Below are positions 47,660 through 59,276 of a DNA stretch of 64,000 nucleotides, piece by piece. The DNA lies in the NCBI RefSeq assembly GCF_021730395.1, contig NW_026461866.1:1-64000 (forward strand), read 5' to 3'. The stretch is from Mercenaria mercenaria (lineage: Eukaryota; Mollusca; Bivalvia; Venerida; Veneridae). The notes under the pieces are model-generated. The model saw only the letters and a program-made list of their open reading frames with translations, made no database searches and had not been told where the DNA came from. Numbering within the stretch: position 1 is the first letter of the stretch; each line of letters starts with the position of its first letter. The translations under genes were made by a program, and so were the position numbers.

Positions 47660-49062
47660 AAATATGTACGATTGCTGACTTGAAAACAGAATTAATATAT
47701 TAAAAGGAAGCAGCCTATTTAACATGTGGCCTATTGCTTAAATATAATTTTGTAATACTGATACAAACTTAAATCTATAATCCCCACTAGTTGTTATTTG
47801 CTTAATTTGCAAATAAAAAATGAAATCAAAACTAATGTTAAGCTTGACTAAAAACGAACTATCGGTTTTTGTGTAAACTGACAATGAATTAAGCAGATGT
47901 AGCTGACATTCTTCATACTAACTTTTCTTTATTTTGAACGTTTTTACATTTTCAAAATAGTATAAGGATCATAACATAAATAATATATATGCAGATTTTA
48001 GTTTTTTTTTCTTTTCAAATAGGCAGTCTGAACAAATGTGAGCAAATGCTTCACACTGGCTTCTGACACAAGAAATGAAAGCAATTTGTTATACGTAGGG
48101 TGCTATAAACGTTTATATTTTGAAAGAAACACCTTGTTTGTTTTATTTTCAATACGGATATCGCCAAGGTTTTCGTCGGAAAATTTAAGGTATTGGATAA
48201 GATGTGCTAGGAAGACCTAGAATAGTCACGGAAATTATTTATCGTTTTGAATGATGTATTTAGAAAAAATAGCCTGACATTCCATAGAAAAACCACAATG
48301 TGTTTCATCTTTCCACAGTATTTTGCTTGAAGGTACACTGAAAACATGATATCTGAACATAACGGTAGATCATTCTTATGGTTAATGCTAAAAATTCCCC
48401 TCAACACTCACAACAAAATAATAATTTGCAGGCGTTTATATGAACATTCAAAAACGTGTAAGCTGTAATTTAGTTTTTTTTCTACCATGTACGGATAAAT
48501 TCGGAAATGTGGATTGTGACATAACAAAAAGAAAAGGACTATGTATGAGGATGCGATTATTCACTCAACTTTTGTAAATTATAACTATTATTTTTGTGAC
48601 GGACATACATGTACTGTTAAAAAGGTAGTTAAAAGTAAAACAAGCACTACCGAATTATTATGGTTGATTTGTTTTCAATTAACGGTAGTACTGTAGTTAA
48701 TATTTTACTTTCAAAATTAATGCAAGCAGTAGATAACCGCTTCGTTCAATATAGAGAACTTGGGAATGTATGACTAGTACGCCCTCCCTCGTCACGAAAT
48801 CCAGGAATTTACTACAGTACAGCCTCTCAGAACTATCATCATTGGTTTTATAAATCTGATTTTTATGCAGACAGGGATCAAAGTCTTGCATAATACTTAA
48901 AACTGGAAATCTAAACAATATTTTTCAAGAGAAATTATGTCTCAAGGAAGGTGTCGTTTAGGGAGTAAGACTACGTCGACGCATGCAAAACAAATGTATA
49001 ATATTATTTTAAACCCTTTGTAATTACTTCCATATTGATTAGGCATTTATACATAAACTGGA
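47660..49062. other. gene-free stretch
   Basis: AT-rich DNA with no recognisable exon or transposon end. Confidence 0.45.
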
Positions 49063-49323
49063 TTTTCTGTCGGGTTTAACATCGTACCGACACAATTGTA
49101 CGTCATCTGGCGAGTTTCAAACTTTGGACGGTACTAGGTGCAACTCCGGACAGGGCATTATTTCAGGCACCTGAGTAGAACCACTGTCCTTTCGTAAGCC
49201 AGCTCGATGGCTTCCTAACATGAAAGATTTCTACAACTCAAGCGAGGTTTCGAAGCCAGGGTGGTCAGGCAAGTGAGTCGAATTCAGCTATCTTAACCGT
49301 TATATGGACTAGCCTGCGAGGTC
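49063..49323 (-). mobile_element. tRNA-derived SINE
   Basis: On the minus strand it has an A-box-like TATAACGGTTAAGATAGC, a B-box GGCTTCGAAACC, then CATGTTAGGAAGCCATCGAG, GGTTCTACTCAGGTGCC, and the end TGTGTCGGTACGATGTTAAA. Same family as the 13.1-kb and 32.5-kb copies. Confidence 0.7.
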
Positions 49324-49609
49324 GTTGATAAAGAATGATTCGTCAATAAACCCATACTAACATATATGCATTAACAATCCCGCTTAATTTGCCATGATAA
49401 TTAATTAAACAAAGTTCCGTGGAGGTGTGCATATTTAGCTGAGACTCTGAGGTTAAATTACTAAAAGTTAATTGTGGGTTTTCTCTACGGCGATCGTTTT
49501 AACATAATGTTTCTGTGAATTAAGTGTAAAATAACCTGAAGAAAAAAGTAGTTCATCTGTAAACTTCTACTTGAAGATCGGTTCCACTCAAGCAGTACAG
49601 TGATCTTGT

Positions 49610-50250
49610 TGGCAATAAGATAGAGAAAAGTGGAAACTTCACAGGTCGCTCAACACGACAAAAACGAAAATGTTGCAGGCTCGGTTTGATTGAGCCTGTT
49701 CATGGACGGTAGTAGAAATGCATGCTACCGTACACGCCCTCTAGCCCCGGGTTGAGCAGAACTCAACATTTACATATGCTAAAAGTACAAAAAGCAATTT
49801 AGAGACATCCGCAGATGTATTCAAACGGCGGTGAACATGGAACCTTCAGTGATACACGTGTTGAGGCGTGTAATTCCATGAAGAGCGGCGTTTGGTCCCC
49901 AGATAAAGTGAAGGGTTTGCCCCAAACGAGAAAACAATGGGTAGAACTAAACAAACTGGAATTTAGGAAGGGGATCTGAGGTTATGGAGCCTGCGTATCA
50001 CAGGAACTGTCAAAAGACAAAATTAAAAAGCAGGCACCATATCCAAGGGGTGATTATACAATACCCAAGGCTATGAAAGCGGGAGTATTGGAACCACCCA
50101 GACCGAAATGGTCATGTTGAGAAACTAAACAGTACCAATAACACGACATAAAAGTCTGAGAAGATCGAAATATAACAGCCCTGATTGAATGTACGGGGAG
50201 ACATTTTACGGCCGCCACACGGCACAAACAACGCTGCTGTGATAATAAAA
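49610..50250. repeat. copy-B-specific insertion of unknown type
   Basis: This ~640-bp segment of higher GC content interrupts sequence that is continuous in copy A (between AAGCAGTA and ATGTTTAGTTCCATT). It includes CAGGCTC..GAGCCTG and GTTGAGC..CTCAAC near-palindromes. No protein or RNA family recognised. Confidence 0.5.
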
Positions 50251-50484
50251 TGTCATGTTTAGTTCCATTTTGATTGGTAGGTTGTATAGTTAATGGTGAT
50301 CTATCTGGAGACATACTAGCAAGATTGGATTTGAACATCAATTCATTCATCAATTCAACCTAAATATTGTGAAATGAATTAGCGTTTTCGTTCCAACTTC
50401 AACTTTAGTGAATGTAATGAAAAATCTGCACTTGAAATACGACATATTTAATTAAAGTATAAATGCCGATATGCGATATATTCT

Positions 50485-50490
50485 TTTATT
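50485..50490 (-). promoter_or_regulatory. polyadenylation signal of TRIM-like gene B
   Basis: AATAAA on the minus strand about 525 nt after the stop, at the position equivalent to 33587-33592 in copy A. Confidence 0.5.
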
Positions 50491-51015
50491 TCTGTGACAA
50501 ATTCATTAACACATTAATTCCAGTTTGGTTTATAAAAACCATTGTATGTACATAGGCCAATGACTACTTTTGAATAATGTAGTGCATCAATAACTTGCAA
50601 CTTTAAAGAACGAATATAGTTTTGCAATGGGATAAAGTTTTCTAAAATTGTCAAGATTTGTTATGACCCATGATTCTCAAAATTATACATTTAAAACATA
50701 AATTAATTTGGTCTAACTTCTCACAACTCTTCAAGTATGTGATAACAAGTACTGCATTCTTAATTGTTAAGATTAAAAATAACTTTGAGAATGCAAACCG
50801 TCAAAGACATTTGCCAGTTCACAAAGGCATTCTTTTTTAAAATTATTATTTATAAAACGATTTTTGTGGAAACTATCTAAATAATCAGACTAGGAAACAC
50901 ATATAGTATATAATTCAATTAAAATACGAATTTGCAAGGTCTTGAAAAATGTATGCTATTGATCGACATATCCTGTTGTCCTAAGGTTTTTAGAGTCTGT
51001 CTGTATTTCTTCAAA

Positions 51016-54000
51016 TCAATCGCACATTTCAAGTATGTAAATACTATCACAACTTCTATGGCGTGTTAGAATTAAACAATTTCTTTTGTTATCGTAGTAG
51101 AGCGAACCAGGATTTGTAAGCCCAATTTCTTGCGTTAGCAGCTCTCCTTGACATTTTCCATCACCACTAAAAATCACAATATTGTGGGATCTAAATCCAG
51201 ACAGAAACACGGTGCCATCACTAGATACACAAACACCTTGGGTGTAGTTCAAACTTCCATCCCGCAATTCACTTTTCACTGTTCCATCTCTTCCTAAACA
51301 CACAGCCCCATCACTTCCATCTGTTACAATAACATTCTCTCTACTGGCAGCTATATGCTGAGGCAAATCTTTAAATATTCTCTGACCATTCACGATATTG
51401 TTGATAGACTTTAGAAGTGTACCTGATCTACTGTACACGTTGATACCACTTCCGGTAGATAACCACAAATCTCCAGCAATATACGCCATTCCCCAGTAAC
51501 CTCCATCTTCTATCGATATATCTCTCAGTACCGATAACGAACTATCAACCGATAAAAACTGAACCTTATTGTTGTTCATTTTCACAGCAACTTCATTCTG
51601 GGTAGTACAGCAGATGTCTCTAGGCTGGTTATTTAGATCACAGTGGCACTTTACGTTATAATTCGTGTCAAGCCATTTTACTTTTTTGTTGTCGAAGTCG
51701 GTGAGTATGATCGTACCATCATGAAGCTGGCATGTATCAGATATATAACATCTCTTAACATCATTTTGCATTCTGACATGAATCTCTCTTTTCGATTTCA
51801 ATTTGTATTGTTTTGGAGTAGGCAGCTTCTGAATTTTATTCATTGTCTCCAAACGTCCTAAATCTGTGGCAGTCATTATAACGGTGTTCAAATCTGCATT
51901 TTCAATGAAACGAACCACCCTAGTACCCTGTGACTCACTTTTTTCAAACAATTTCTTAGCATCTTTGACAGTTCTTTGTATCAGTTTCGTTTGAACAAAC
52001 TGTTGTCTAGCATCCATATTGCTTAGACTTTGCAACATACTTGTTGACTTGTCGACTTCTGTTATTGTATTGGCCATCAAGGTGATTTCCGATTCCATTT
52101 CGCTATTTATTTCAGAATACCTTTTGTTCAAACTCTCAACTGCTTCTCTTTTTAATTTGCCGATATGTTCTATAATGTTTCTTTCGATATCCTGAATATT
52201 GCGTAGTATTTCGCTTCTTTGCTCTTCAAGAGAACCGACATTTATCTGTTTATTCTTGTTTGCAGCTTTTAACTGATCGGAAACAGCTTTACTTTCATCT
52301 TGTAACTCGTGTATTTCATTTTGTTGGACAAAAGGTGTCGTTACGTCTTCTATGTTTTTAACACTCTCACAAGCCCTGGAACAATAGATGTATAAGACAT
52401 ATAGTAACACACAGACTTTGAAATGGCACTGGTAGCACTGAAAAGCAGTTGCAAAACTGTTCAGCAATCAATATCAATACTTATTTAATATCATAAACTT
52501 GTCCGAAAATAAGAGTTTCCCTCTATTATCATATTTCATAAACCTTGTTAGTTGCTTTCACATTTCACATTTATTTGATTTAATAAAACATGATTGTTTT
52601 ATTTCAGTTTACTTGAAAATGGGAAAATGTACAGTTCGTTAAAGGGAAATAATTCTGGCGAAACTGAAAGCAAAAAATGGCAGCATTTTAGACTAAGGTA
52701 AAATTCAAGTGATCCAACGAATTCTATGCAATATGTATCATGTCGATATATCAGAAAGCAGGCAAAACTTCTTATTTCTTAATTTTAACTTCTCATTTTT
52801 CACTTCTTACTCCGATGTTTGTACGTGTCACATTTCATCCACTCCGACAGCAAGACGTAAGGAATCCCTCCTAAGCTTTCTTAGTAACAGTCGTGCTTTT
52901 TGCTGTTAAACGCGCGTTTAAAACATATTTATGCACATTACATAGCTGGTCTTCATTATTCAATATAAAATTGAGAAACTTCCATCGCCGGTCTGTAACT
53001 TACAGTTTCCTAAACAACACTGTCAATGCTAAATGATAATCAAAAGAAAATAGGCATCATATTTGATGCAAGGAAAATAGTTTTAATAAAGGAACACTCA
53101 AAAATTAAACACCAAATTTTAGTGGTGGTGTAAAACTTCTACAGTGCAATTATTTCATGATGAAAATGCTACCTAAATGTCAAACATATACCCGAAAATA
53201 AGAATGCAATGTAATTAAAGGAAAATGCTCCACAGCACAAAAATATCGAGAACTATCTGACCCCATAATTATGCGACTACCATTTTCCACATTCGTTGTC
53301 TGTTAAGCTAAAGGCACTCCGATCGATGATTGGACGAAATATTGACACGTGCAAACTTTGAAGGAAGAAAGAACTAGGAAGTAAGAAATTAGAAGTAAAA
53401 GGTAAGAACTAATAAGTAAGAACGTAGAAATAAGAAGTTAGAAGTAAAAGGTGAGAATAAGGAAGTAAGAAAAAGGGTATCACTAGATTTAATACTATAC
53501 AGACAGGGACAGGAAACTTGCCTTTCCATATTAATAAAAGGTTAATATATGGCTCGTGTGTACCTTCTGGCTATTATCAAACTACTGCAGTGTGCCATTA
53601 TGGCCGAAAGACACACTCTATGCATTTGATGAACTTTTTATCATAAAGCCACGCTTAATTTATATATTTAATATTGATATTTCATATTTTCATCACAAAC
53701 CTCATAACACATAATGAGGTAGACGTAAAGACCGCGGGGCCTTTTTGATTATGGCGCGCGTTTGATACTGTTACATTATCGGCCGTAATTACTGTTTAAA
53801 AGGACTAACCAACACATTTTAGGCGAAAAATAATTTCTCTCAAAAGTAAAAAAGCGAGTAATCTGAAACTGACTAGTGGTACAAAGTTATTGACATAAGA
53901 TTTTTGCAAGATATTCGCAAAAAATCAGCAAAAATAGTGTGCAGAAGGTTGCAACGCTTTTGAATATATGAAGAAAGTTTACATACTTCTTGCAGTTTTA

Positions 54001-55858
54001 CCAATAGTTAACTTTTATTTTCACCCACTTTATCATCTTTCGGTGTCATATATAAATTCTGTGTCAAACTTGGTGGAAATGAACATGCTAAAAAAATTCA
54101 CACAAACTGTGGGCGAGTAGCTTTAAATGGCATTTTGTTTCTATTTATAGCAAAGTATGTAATAATTGTTAATAAAATAGTACGCGATGGATTAATAATC
54201 TGTCAGATTTTTCATCCAGAATTCACAGTACGACTGTGTCAATAACATGAATTTACATGTTCATGTATAATGTAGTAATGCGCCGAGGATCTGCATCAAT
54301 CCTACAACTGGAATACGGTCCCACATAACCGACTTTCACCGAACCGACAACTATAGAGACCGCATGAAATATATTCTAAGCCCCTTCTCGACTTTTACAA
54401 CAGACAGGCAACTTTCTGCACATATTGAAATATAAGATTATTTCACTGGTTGTATGTGTAGATCGGAATATCCGGCTCGAGGGTAACAGTTTAGGCGGTA
54501 ACGAGGTCTCTACCGAGTTACCGCGTAGACAGTTACCCGAGAACCGGATATTCACATCCGCCCCTACAGCCAGTGATAGAATCTTTTTCTTGCATACCAT
54601 ATCCAACAAACAATAGTGAAAATAAAATCAAACGAATGACTTTCTTTATAGTATTTTTCTTACAGTAGTGTATTAATTCAAAGAGCGCGAGATCAACGTC
54701 CGCAAACAGGAAATACGACATGTCGTTTCAAAGACAAATGACGGTGTTTAGTTCCGGTTTTGTTTTATCATTTGCAGCGCAACGTTATGTTGTTTTTATA
54801 AAAACGTTTTTCGAATCAAGAAGTATACTTTAAGGAATACAGAGAAACTATAAAGGTATTTGATTTTTTTTCTCGTTTTATGCATTAAAATATAAATATA
54901 AATTACTACATAAATCTTGGATATAGATGTAGTTCTTTTCTTCGTCATTTAAAGCACGAGAGTCATCTTACACCCCAGGGTGTTCCAGCACCGTTGAAAT
55001 CACCGGAAACCCCAGTCTGGTATGTAAGAATGAAATTATTTCCCTGAGATATCTCTTACTGTCTAGTCAAGAAGTATCGTCAACATTGTATTGCATTACA
55101 GCTCTATAGTTATTACTACATACCGTAAAATTTAATCGTAATCAATATATACTCTAAATAAATACATTAAAATCTATTAAAATCAAATAAGAAGTTAGAA
55201 GTAAGAAGACCTTACACGATATTTCTTCCTGTTTAAACATTTATGGAAATTTGGTGCTCATTTGGAGGCGTGCTCACTGAAGAGGGTAATGTCATCCAGT
55301 TTAAGGTGACAATGTTTGCAATATTTCCATAAAATAAAATGTAGACAGACATGCGAAAAATTAAATACCAAAGGGGTGTTAAATCAGTAAGTATATTGTA
55401 CCTCTAAGAATACATAAAGTGCAGATATGTCTAGTCATAAAAGGTATTTAGCACATAACGTTACATTATTTGTGACATTATGAAAACAGCTTTGTTTTTA
55501 TAGTCTCTGAATGCAGTAAAACATACCTATGCTCCGTGGCTATACATTTTGCACAATAGACCATGTCATGTGTTCCACAGTACATCTCAATGTCTCGATC
55601 TGCATGGTATCGACATTTCGTTACCATGGCAACTTCTAACGTGTTTTTACCATCATCGGTATCCAGAAGCTTGTGGAATTTCGAAGCCGCTATTCTTCTG
55701 TGATACCTGGTACATGTTGTACATAGATACTGGTTGCATTCTGCACAAAATTTGACAGCTTCTTCTCTGATATTATCTTCCCCACACGGCGTACAGATAA
55801 TTTCGAAATCAGCATCTGAACCGTCTCTGACTGAATTGAAACCACGTCCTTCAACCAT
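51016..55858 (-). CDS. TRIM-like protein B: two B-boxes, coiled coil, NHL-like beta-propeller
   Basis: Exons 55858-55527 and 52375-51016 join in phase (CAT AG|G GCT) across a 3.2-kb intron to give 563 residues, the same length and exon structure as protein A. The start MVEGRGFNSVRDGSDADFEI matches MAEGRGFTSVRDGSDADFEI. All zinc ligands of both B-boxes are kept (C22, C25, C38, C41, C46, C49, H53, H62; C82, H85, C94, H97, C102, C105, H110, C113). The coiled coil (QDESKAVSDQLKAANKNKQ onward) and propeller are open throughout. Amino-acid identity to A is roughly 80 percent over the long exon, with changes spread over the propeller surface and the B-boxes most conserved. No RING is seen upstream. 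Presence of two full-length open copies after considerable divergence suggests that both are, or were until recently, functional. Confidence 0.87.
53397..53475 (+). repeat. AAGAAGTTAGAAGTAAG-type minisatellite
   Basis: Irregular repeats of AGAAGTAAGAA and TAGAAGTAAAAGG. Short stretches of the same unit occur near 37383 and 55188 at matching places in the two duplication copies. Confidence 0.5.
54432..55033. repeat. copy-B-specific insertion containing a foldback hairpin
   Basis: Copy A runs straight from GTACATATTGAAAT to CCTGAGATATCTC, whereas copy B has about 600 extra bases here. The first part is the hairpin element listed next; the remainder shows no gene. Confidence 0.55.
54444..54575. 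mobile_element. foldback MITE, CACTGG..CCAGTG
   Basis: Arms of about 58 bp match with several changes (GAATATCCGG and CCGGATATTC; GGGTAAC and GTTACCC; GCGGTAAC and GTTACCGC) around a short centre. The two overlapping opposite-strand open frames here are a by-product of this palindrome and not genes. Confidence 0.65.
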
Positions 55859-55869
55859 TTTGTTATATC
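55527..55869 (-). CDS. exon 2 (first coding) of TRIM-like gene B
   Basis: The acceptor ATTCAG| is at 55870 and the donor GTATGT follows the split Arg codon. Both B-boxes are encoded here. Coding length 332 nt, as in gene A. Confidence 0.82.
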
Positions 55870-56106
55870 CTGAATATATAATCAAACACTTTTTTTCCGG
55901 ATCGGCCTAGTTGTAAAGTGTGTTAAAGTTAAGTCATATTCGTTTGGCGTTAAACAAAAAAATTGTTCAAAAATGAAGGTTAAATGCAAAGTTTTGTGGG
56001 AAAATGTGTGTTGGCAAAACAAGATGGAGGCTAGTGTTATAGGTCTAAATCTTCCTCCAGACTGATTCAAGTTATCCAGTCATGTTGTTTACAACTGACT
56101 TGGATA

Positions 56107-57128
56107 AACCTGAATAAACTATCTCGCAAAACAATATTTAAATAAAAGTGTGTCAGTTGGACACTCCGGTCACTGTACATGGTTTCATGACTCTAGGTGA
56201 AATATTTTTAAGATGTTTGCAACACAAACCTTTAAGTACTTTATATGTATTTTTCACTAAGTGAAAGACCATAACTATGAGTAAAATCCCTATGAGAACA
56301 CCAAGTGGACAACTTCACATGCTACAAAACAATCATCTAATGTTTTATGACTCTATGTTAAGTACATTTTAGATGCATGAGGCACAAACTTTTATTTCTT
56401 GACTAAGTCAATGGCCACAACTCTGATCTTGCAACGTAAAATAAATTCAGATGCGCAAATTTACATGCTAGATAATATTTCTACATGGCTTCAAGACTCT
56501 ATGTGAAACATTTTTTAAGATATATGCAACACATACTTTTAAGCACTTTATGGTTTTTTTCGCGAAGTCAGTGACCATACCCCAAGTCTGATTGAGTGAA
56601 ATCTAAAACAGAACATCAGGTGCGTAACTTCATATGCTATATAACAATCTCCTAGTGTTTTATGACTCTAAGTCAAATACTTCGAGATACATGCGAAACA
56701 AACTTGTATCCCGTGTAGTCATATTTTTTACTAAATCAAGGGCCATAACTTTGGTCTTGCTGGGTGATATCTCTAACAAAACCTGAGGTGCACAACTTCA
56801 CATGCTGAATACTATTCCTCTAATGTTTCTTAATATTGGGTCAAATACTTTTTGAGATACATGCGACACAAACGTAGGCCCTTTCTGCATATTTTGACTG
56901 AGTAAAGGGCCATAACTCTGGTATGGCTGTGTGAGATCCAAATTAAAACCTCTAGTGCACATCTTCCTGTGCTTAATAACAATCCTATAAGGCTTTATGA
57001 CTCTGGGTCAAATAATTTTTGAGATATGAGTGACACGAATATGGACGGACGAACTGATTGACGGACGGATGAACATACGGACGGACTAAGTCCCCCTCAT
57101 TTTCTTTTTGGGGGAGATGGGGGGCAAA
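56107..57128 (+). mobile_element. tandem-core element, third family, hairpin end
   Basis: Six monomers of about 150-170 bp share ATGACTCTA.GT(C/G)AAAT and GGCCATAACT, starting near 56187, 56349, 56497, 56659, 56830 and 56999. A (GGAC)-type stretch (57040-57085) leads to a hairpin pairing CCCCC with GGGGG at about 57090-57118. It is in the first intron of TRIM-like gene B and missing from copy A. Confidence 0.6.
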
Positions 57129-58255
57129 AGTTTAAGTTAAACTGATGGTTATTTTCAAAATGCATAATGTATTTTTATTATGGCTTAAGTTGTCATGAAA
57201 CGTCATTTTTATTGAAATACAAGTTCTGCAGTGCAGTCTTTTATTTATGAATTGTCCTCAAAAGACATGTATATTGAAGTTAGATTACTACTAGCGTAAT
57301 AATACAATAATACGGAACGTCAATGCAGTCGCGTATCAAGATAGGTAGCACTTATTACAAGGTTGAAAAATGATATTTTTAATAAAAATGCAGATGAAAA
57401 GGTTTGATAAATCTCGGACCTTTGGACATCGGCCAAAATTGATTCGGGATCCATAATTTGCTTACGTTGGACCTGCAACAGCATATTCAAAACGTTCACC
57501 AACAGCGCGTGCTCACGAGAATCTCCTTGTTTGTACACGTTTTTTTCCCCTGTTTGTGCATGCCCAAAATCGGCAAAAAACAAAATTTTTTGCAAGAATT
57601 TGTACAGGAATAAACAGTTTTACAAAATGTAGCACAGTGACCTCCATTAATGCAATCTATAAGTAGATTAATCTTATTAAAATATCACCGAGTATACGCA
57701 CATAATTGTACCATTAACACAGCGTACACAAGATATCTACATAAGCTTCATGGCGTATGTTGTTGTTCTTTTCGTTTTTCGTTCTCTCTTTTTTGACATA
57801 GCTTGTTATTTTATCTCGTTTGCTATAGATATAAATTAATGTCTGTAAAGTCTATCTTTTTAACACTTTTGTTATTCTAGTCCAAAGAAAAATCCGCCAT
57901 TCAGTTTAATCTAACATTAATTTGACACCAATTAAGGGACTGACCGATTTTCTAATGTTGGTAAAACGTGTGGTCTAATCATTTTGTATTATCACATCAT
58001 TGCAAATATATTTTGGTGTTCTGTGGCATTATATGTCTGGACGTACTGTTCGTTTGCTGTTGTGTATCTGTATATTCATGTCTTGAATACACATTTACTA
58101 TAATGTCTTGTGTGATAATTACAATAAAATATAATTAATCTAAACGTACATGTATATACGTCTATATGAAAATAACATTTCCCTGTTTTTCAATTCACTG
58201 TCGCGGAACATAATCAGTGGGTAAAACAATTAAAGACTTGTCTGGACTTGTGCAG

Positions 58256-58330
58256 GGGCGGGTCCAGTATTTTGATTCTAGGGAGGGGAGTTTCTAGGGA
58301 GTTCAGGGTCATGCTCCTTTGGAAATTATT
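58256..58330 (+). repeat. GGGGCGGGTCCAG-type repeat fragment
   Basis: Shares GGGGCGG.TCCAG.ATTTTGA with 38395-38420. It lies in sequence common to both duplication copies (compare 45430), so it predates the duplication. Confidence 0.35.
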
Positions 58331-58746
58331 TGGCAAGCTTACCATAGATGGTTCTATCTGTCTGATGTATTATTGACATAGTTTGAGCATGAATATTCAA
58401 GACAATGTCAACTTTAAAACTGATATATTTTCCCTAAAAAAGCAAAAAGACCCAGCTGACAGCTTTTTTAAAAGTGGACTGTTCCAGTACTTCAGTAATG
58501 ATAAATGTTATTGATACAAATGTTTGCGACTGAAAGAGCCGAAGTGTTGACTAAAATGATTGAAGCATCAATTTATGTATGCTCGCCGGATATGCTGTGG
58601 TGGGGCCCGGACAAGATGTTGTTTGGGCCCGATCCACCCTTGGATCCGCACTTATTGTGTAATATTAATTTATAGTTAAAATACATGATTTTTGCAGGTT
58701 AAACTTAAGTAGTAAATGATTAATTAATGCTAAAACGAAAACTTAC

Positions 58747-58865
58747 CTAATATCTTTATTATTACACTTAATAATAAATTTAGTTTAACTTCTTGTTTCG
58801 TTTTCGAAAGTACAAAGTTTAACCCAACTAGTTTAAGACCCCGTTCACAACCCGTTTATATCCCG
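58747..58865 (-). promoter_or_regulatory. first non-coding exon and core promoter of TRIM-like gene B
   Basis: The donor TAG|GTAAGT at 58747/58746 aligns with that of copy A. GGGATATAAACGGG at about 58851-58864 is a TATA-like box at the equivalent place. Transcription start inferred near 58825. Confidence 0.5.
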
Positions 58866-59120
58866 TCCATCGGTCTATCTATATAGGCGACTCATATAAA
58901 CGTGTTATAGTTAATTCTACAGTTGCAAAAAGGTGACATGTGAATGCTTTTTTATTTTGAAAATTCGACTTACTATTTCGAAATGTTTTTCTTAAGTCTT
59001 TACGAGTAGATTCTATACTAAATAATATGACATAGTGTTTCATTTTCCTTTGTAACCCGTTTACTTACAACGATTGATAGATCCATCTAAAATATATATC
59101 ATTTACACCATACAGTATTC

Positions 59121-59125
<5 letters not shown>

Positions 59126-59171
<46 letters not shown>
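59126..59171. repeat. (TA)n microsatellite
   Basis: About 22 uninterrupted TA units. Confidence 0.95.
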
Positions 59172-59174
<3 letters not shown>

Positions 59175-59227
59175 AGTTTATACAAAATTTATTTTAGTTC
59201 GATTGTGAAGGAAGTTCTAGAACTTAT

Positions 59228-59276
59228 ATTAGAGAGTTTGAGATTTCAACCTTCGCCTTCCCCTTCAACGTCTCTT
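59228..59276 (+). repeat. fragment shared with the SINE at 61.6 kb
   Basis: GAGAGTTTGAGATTTCAACC, followed by CGCCTTCCCCTTCAACGTCT, is the inverse of 61559-61603 with about one mismatch. This may be the body or 3' end of the same SINE. Confidence 0.6.

Larger units (their letters stand above)
49530..58870 (-). repeat. segmental duplication, copy B
   Basis: Matches copy A at 33234-45985 through UTRs, introns and promoter. It lacks the SINE, 5.27-kb and 1.2-kb insertions of copy A and has its own insertions at about 49.61-50.25, 54.43-55.03 and 56.1-57.1 kb. Confidence 0.82.

Noticed and set aside
54376-54721. Overlapping opposite-strand small proteins
   Set aside because: They mirror each other because the DNA is a palindromic MITE.
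57320-57595. 91-codon minus-strand ORF in the TRIM B first intron
   Set aside because: No motif recognised and no counterpart found in copy A; could be chance.
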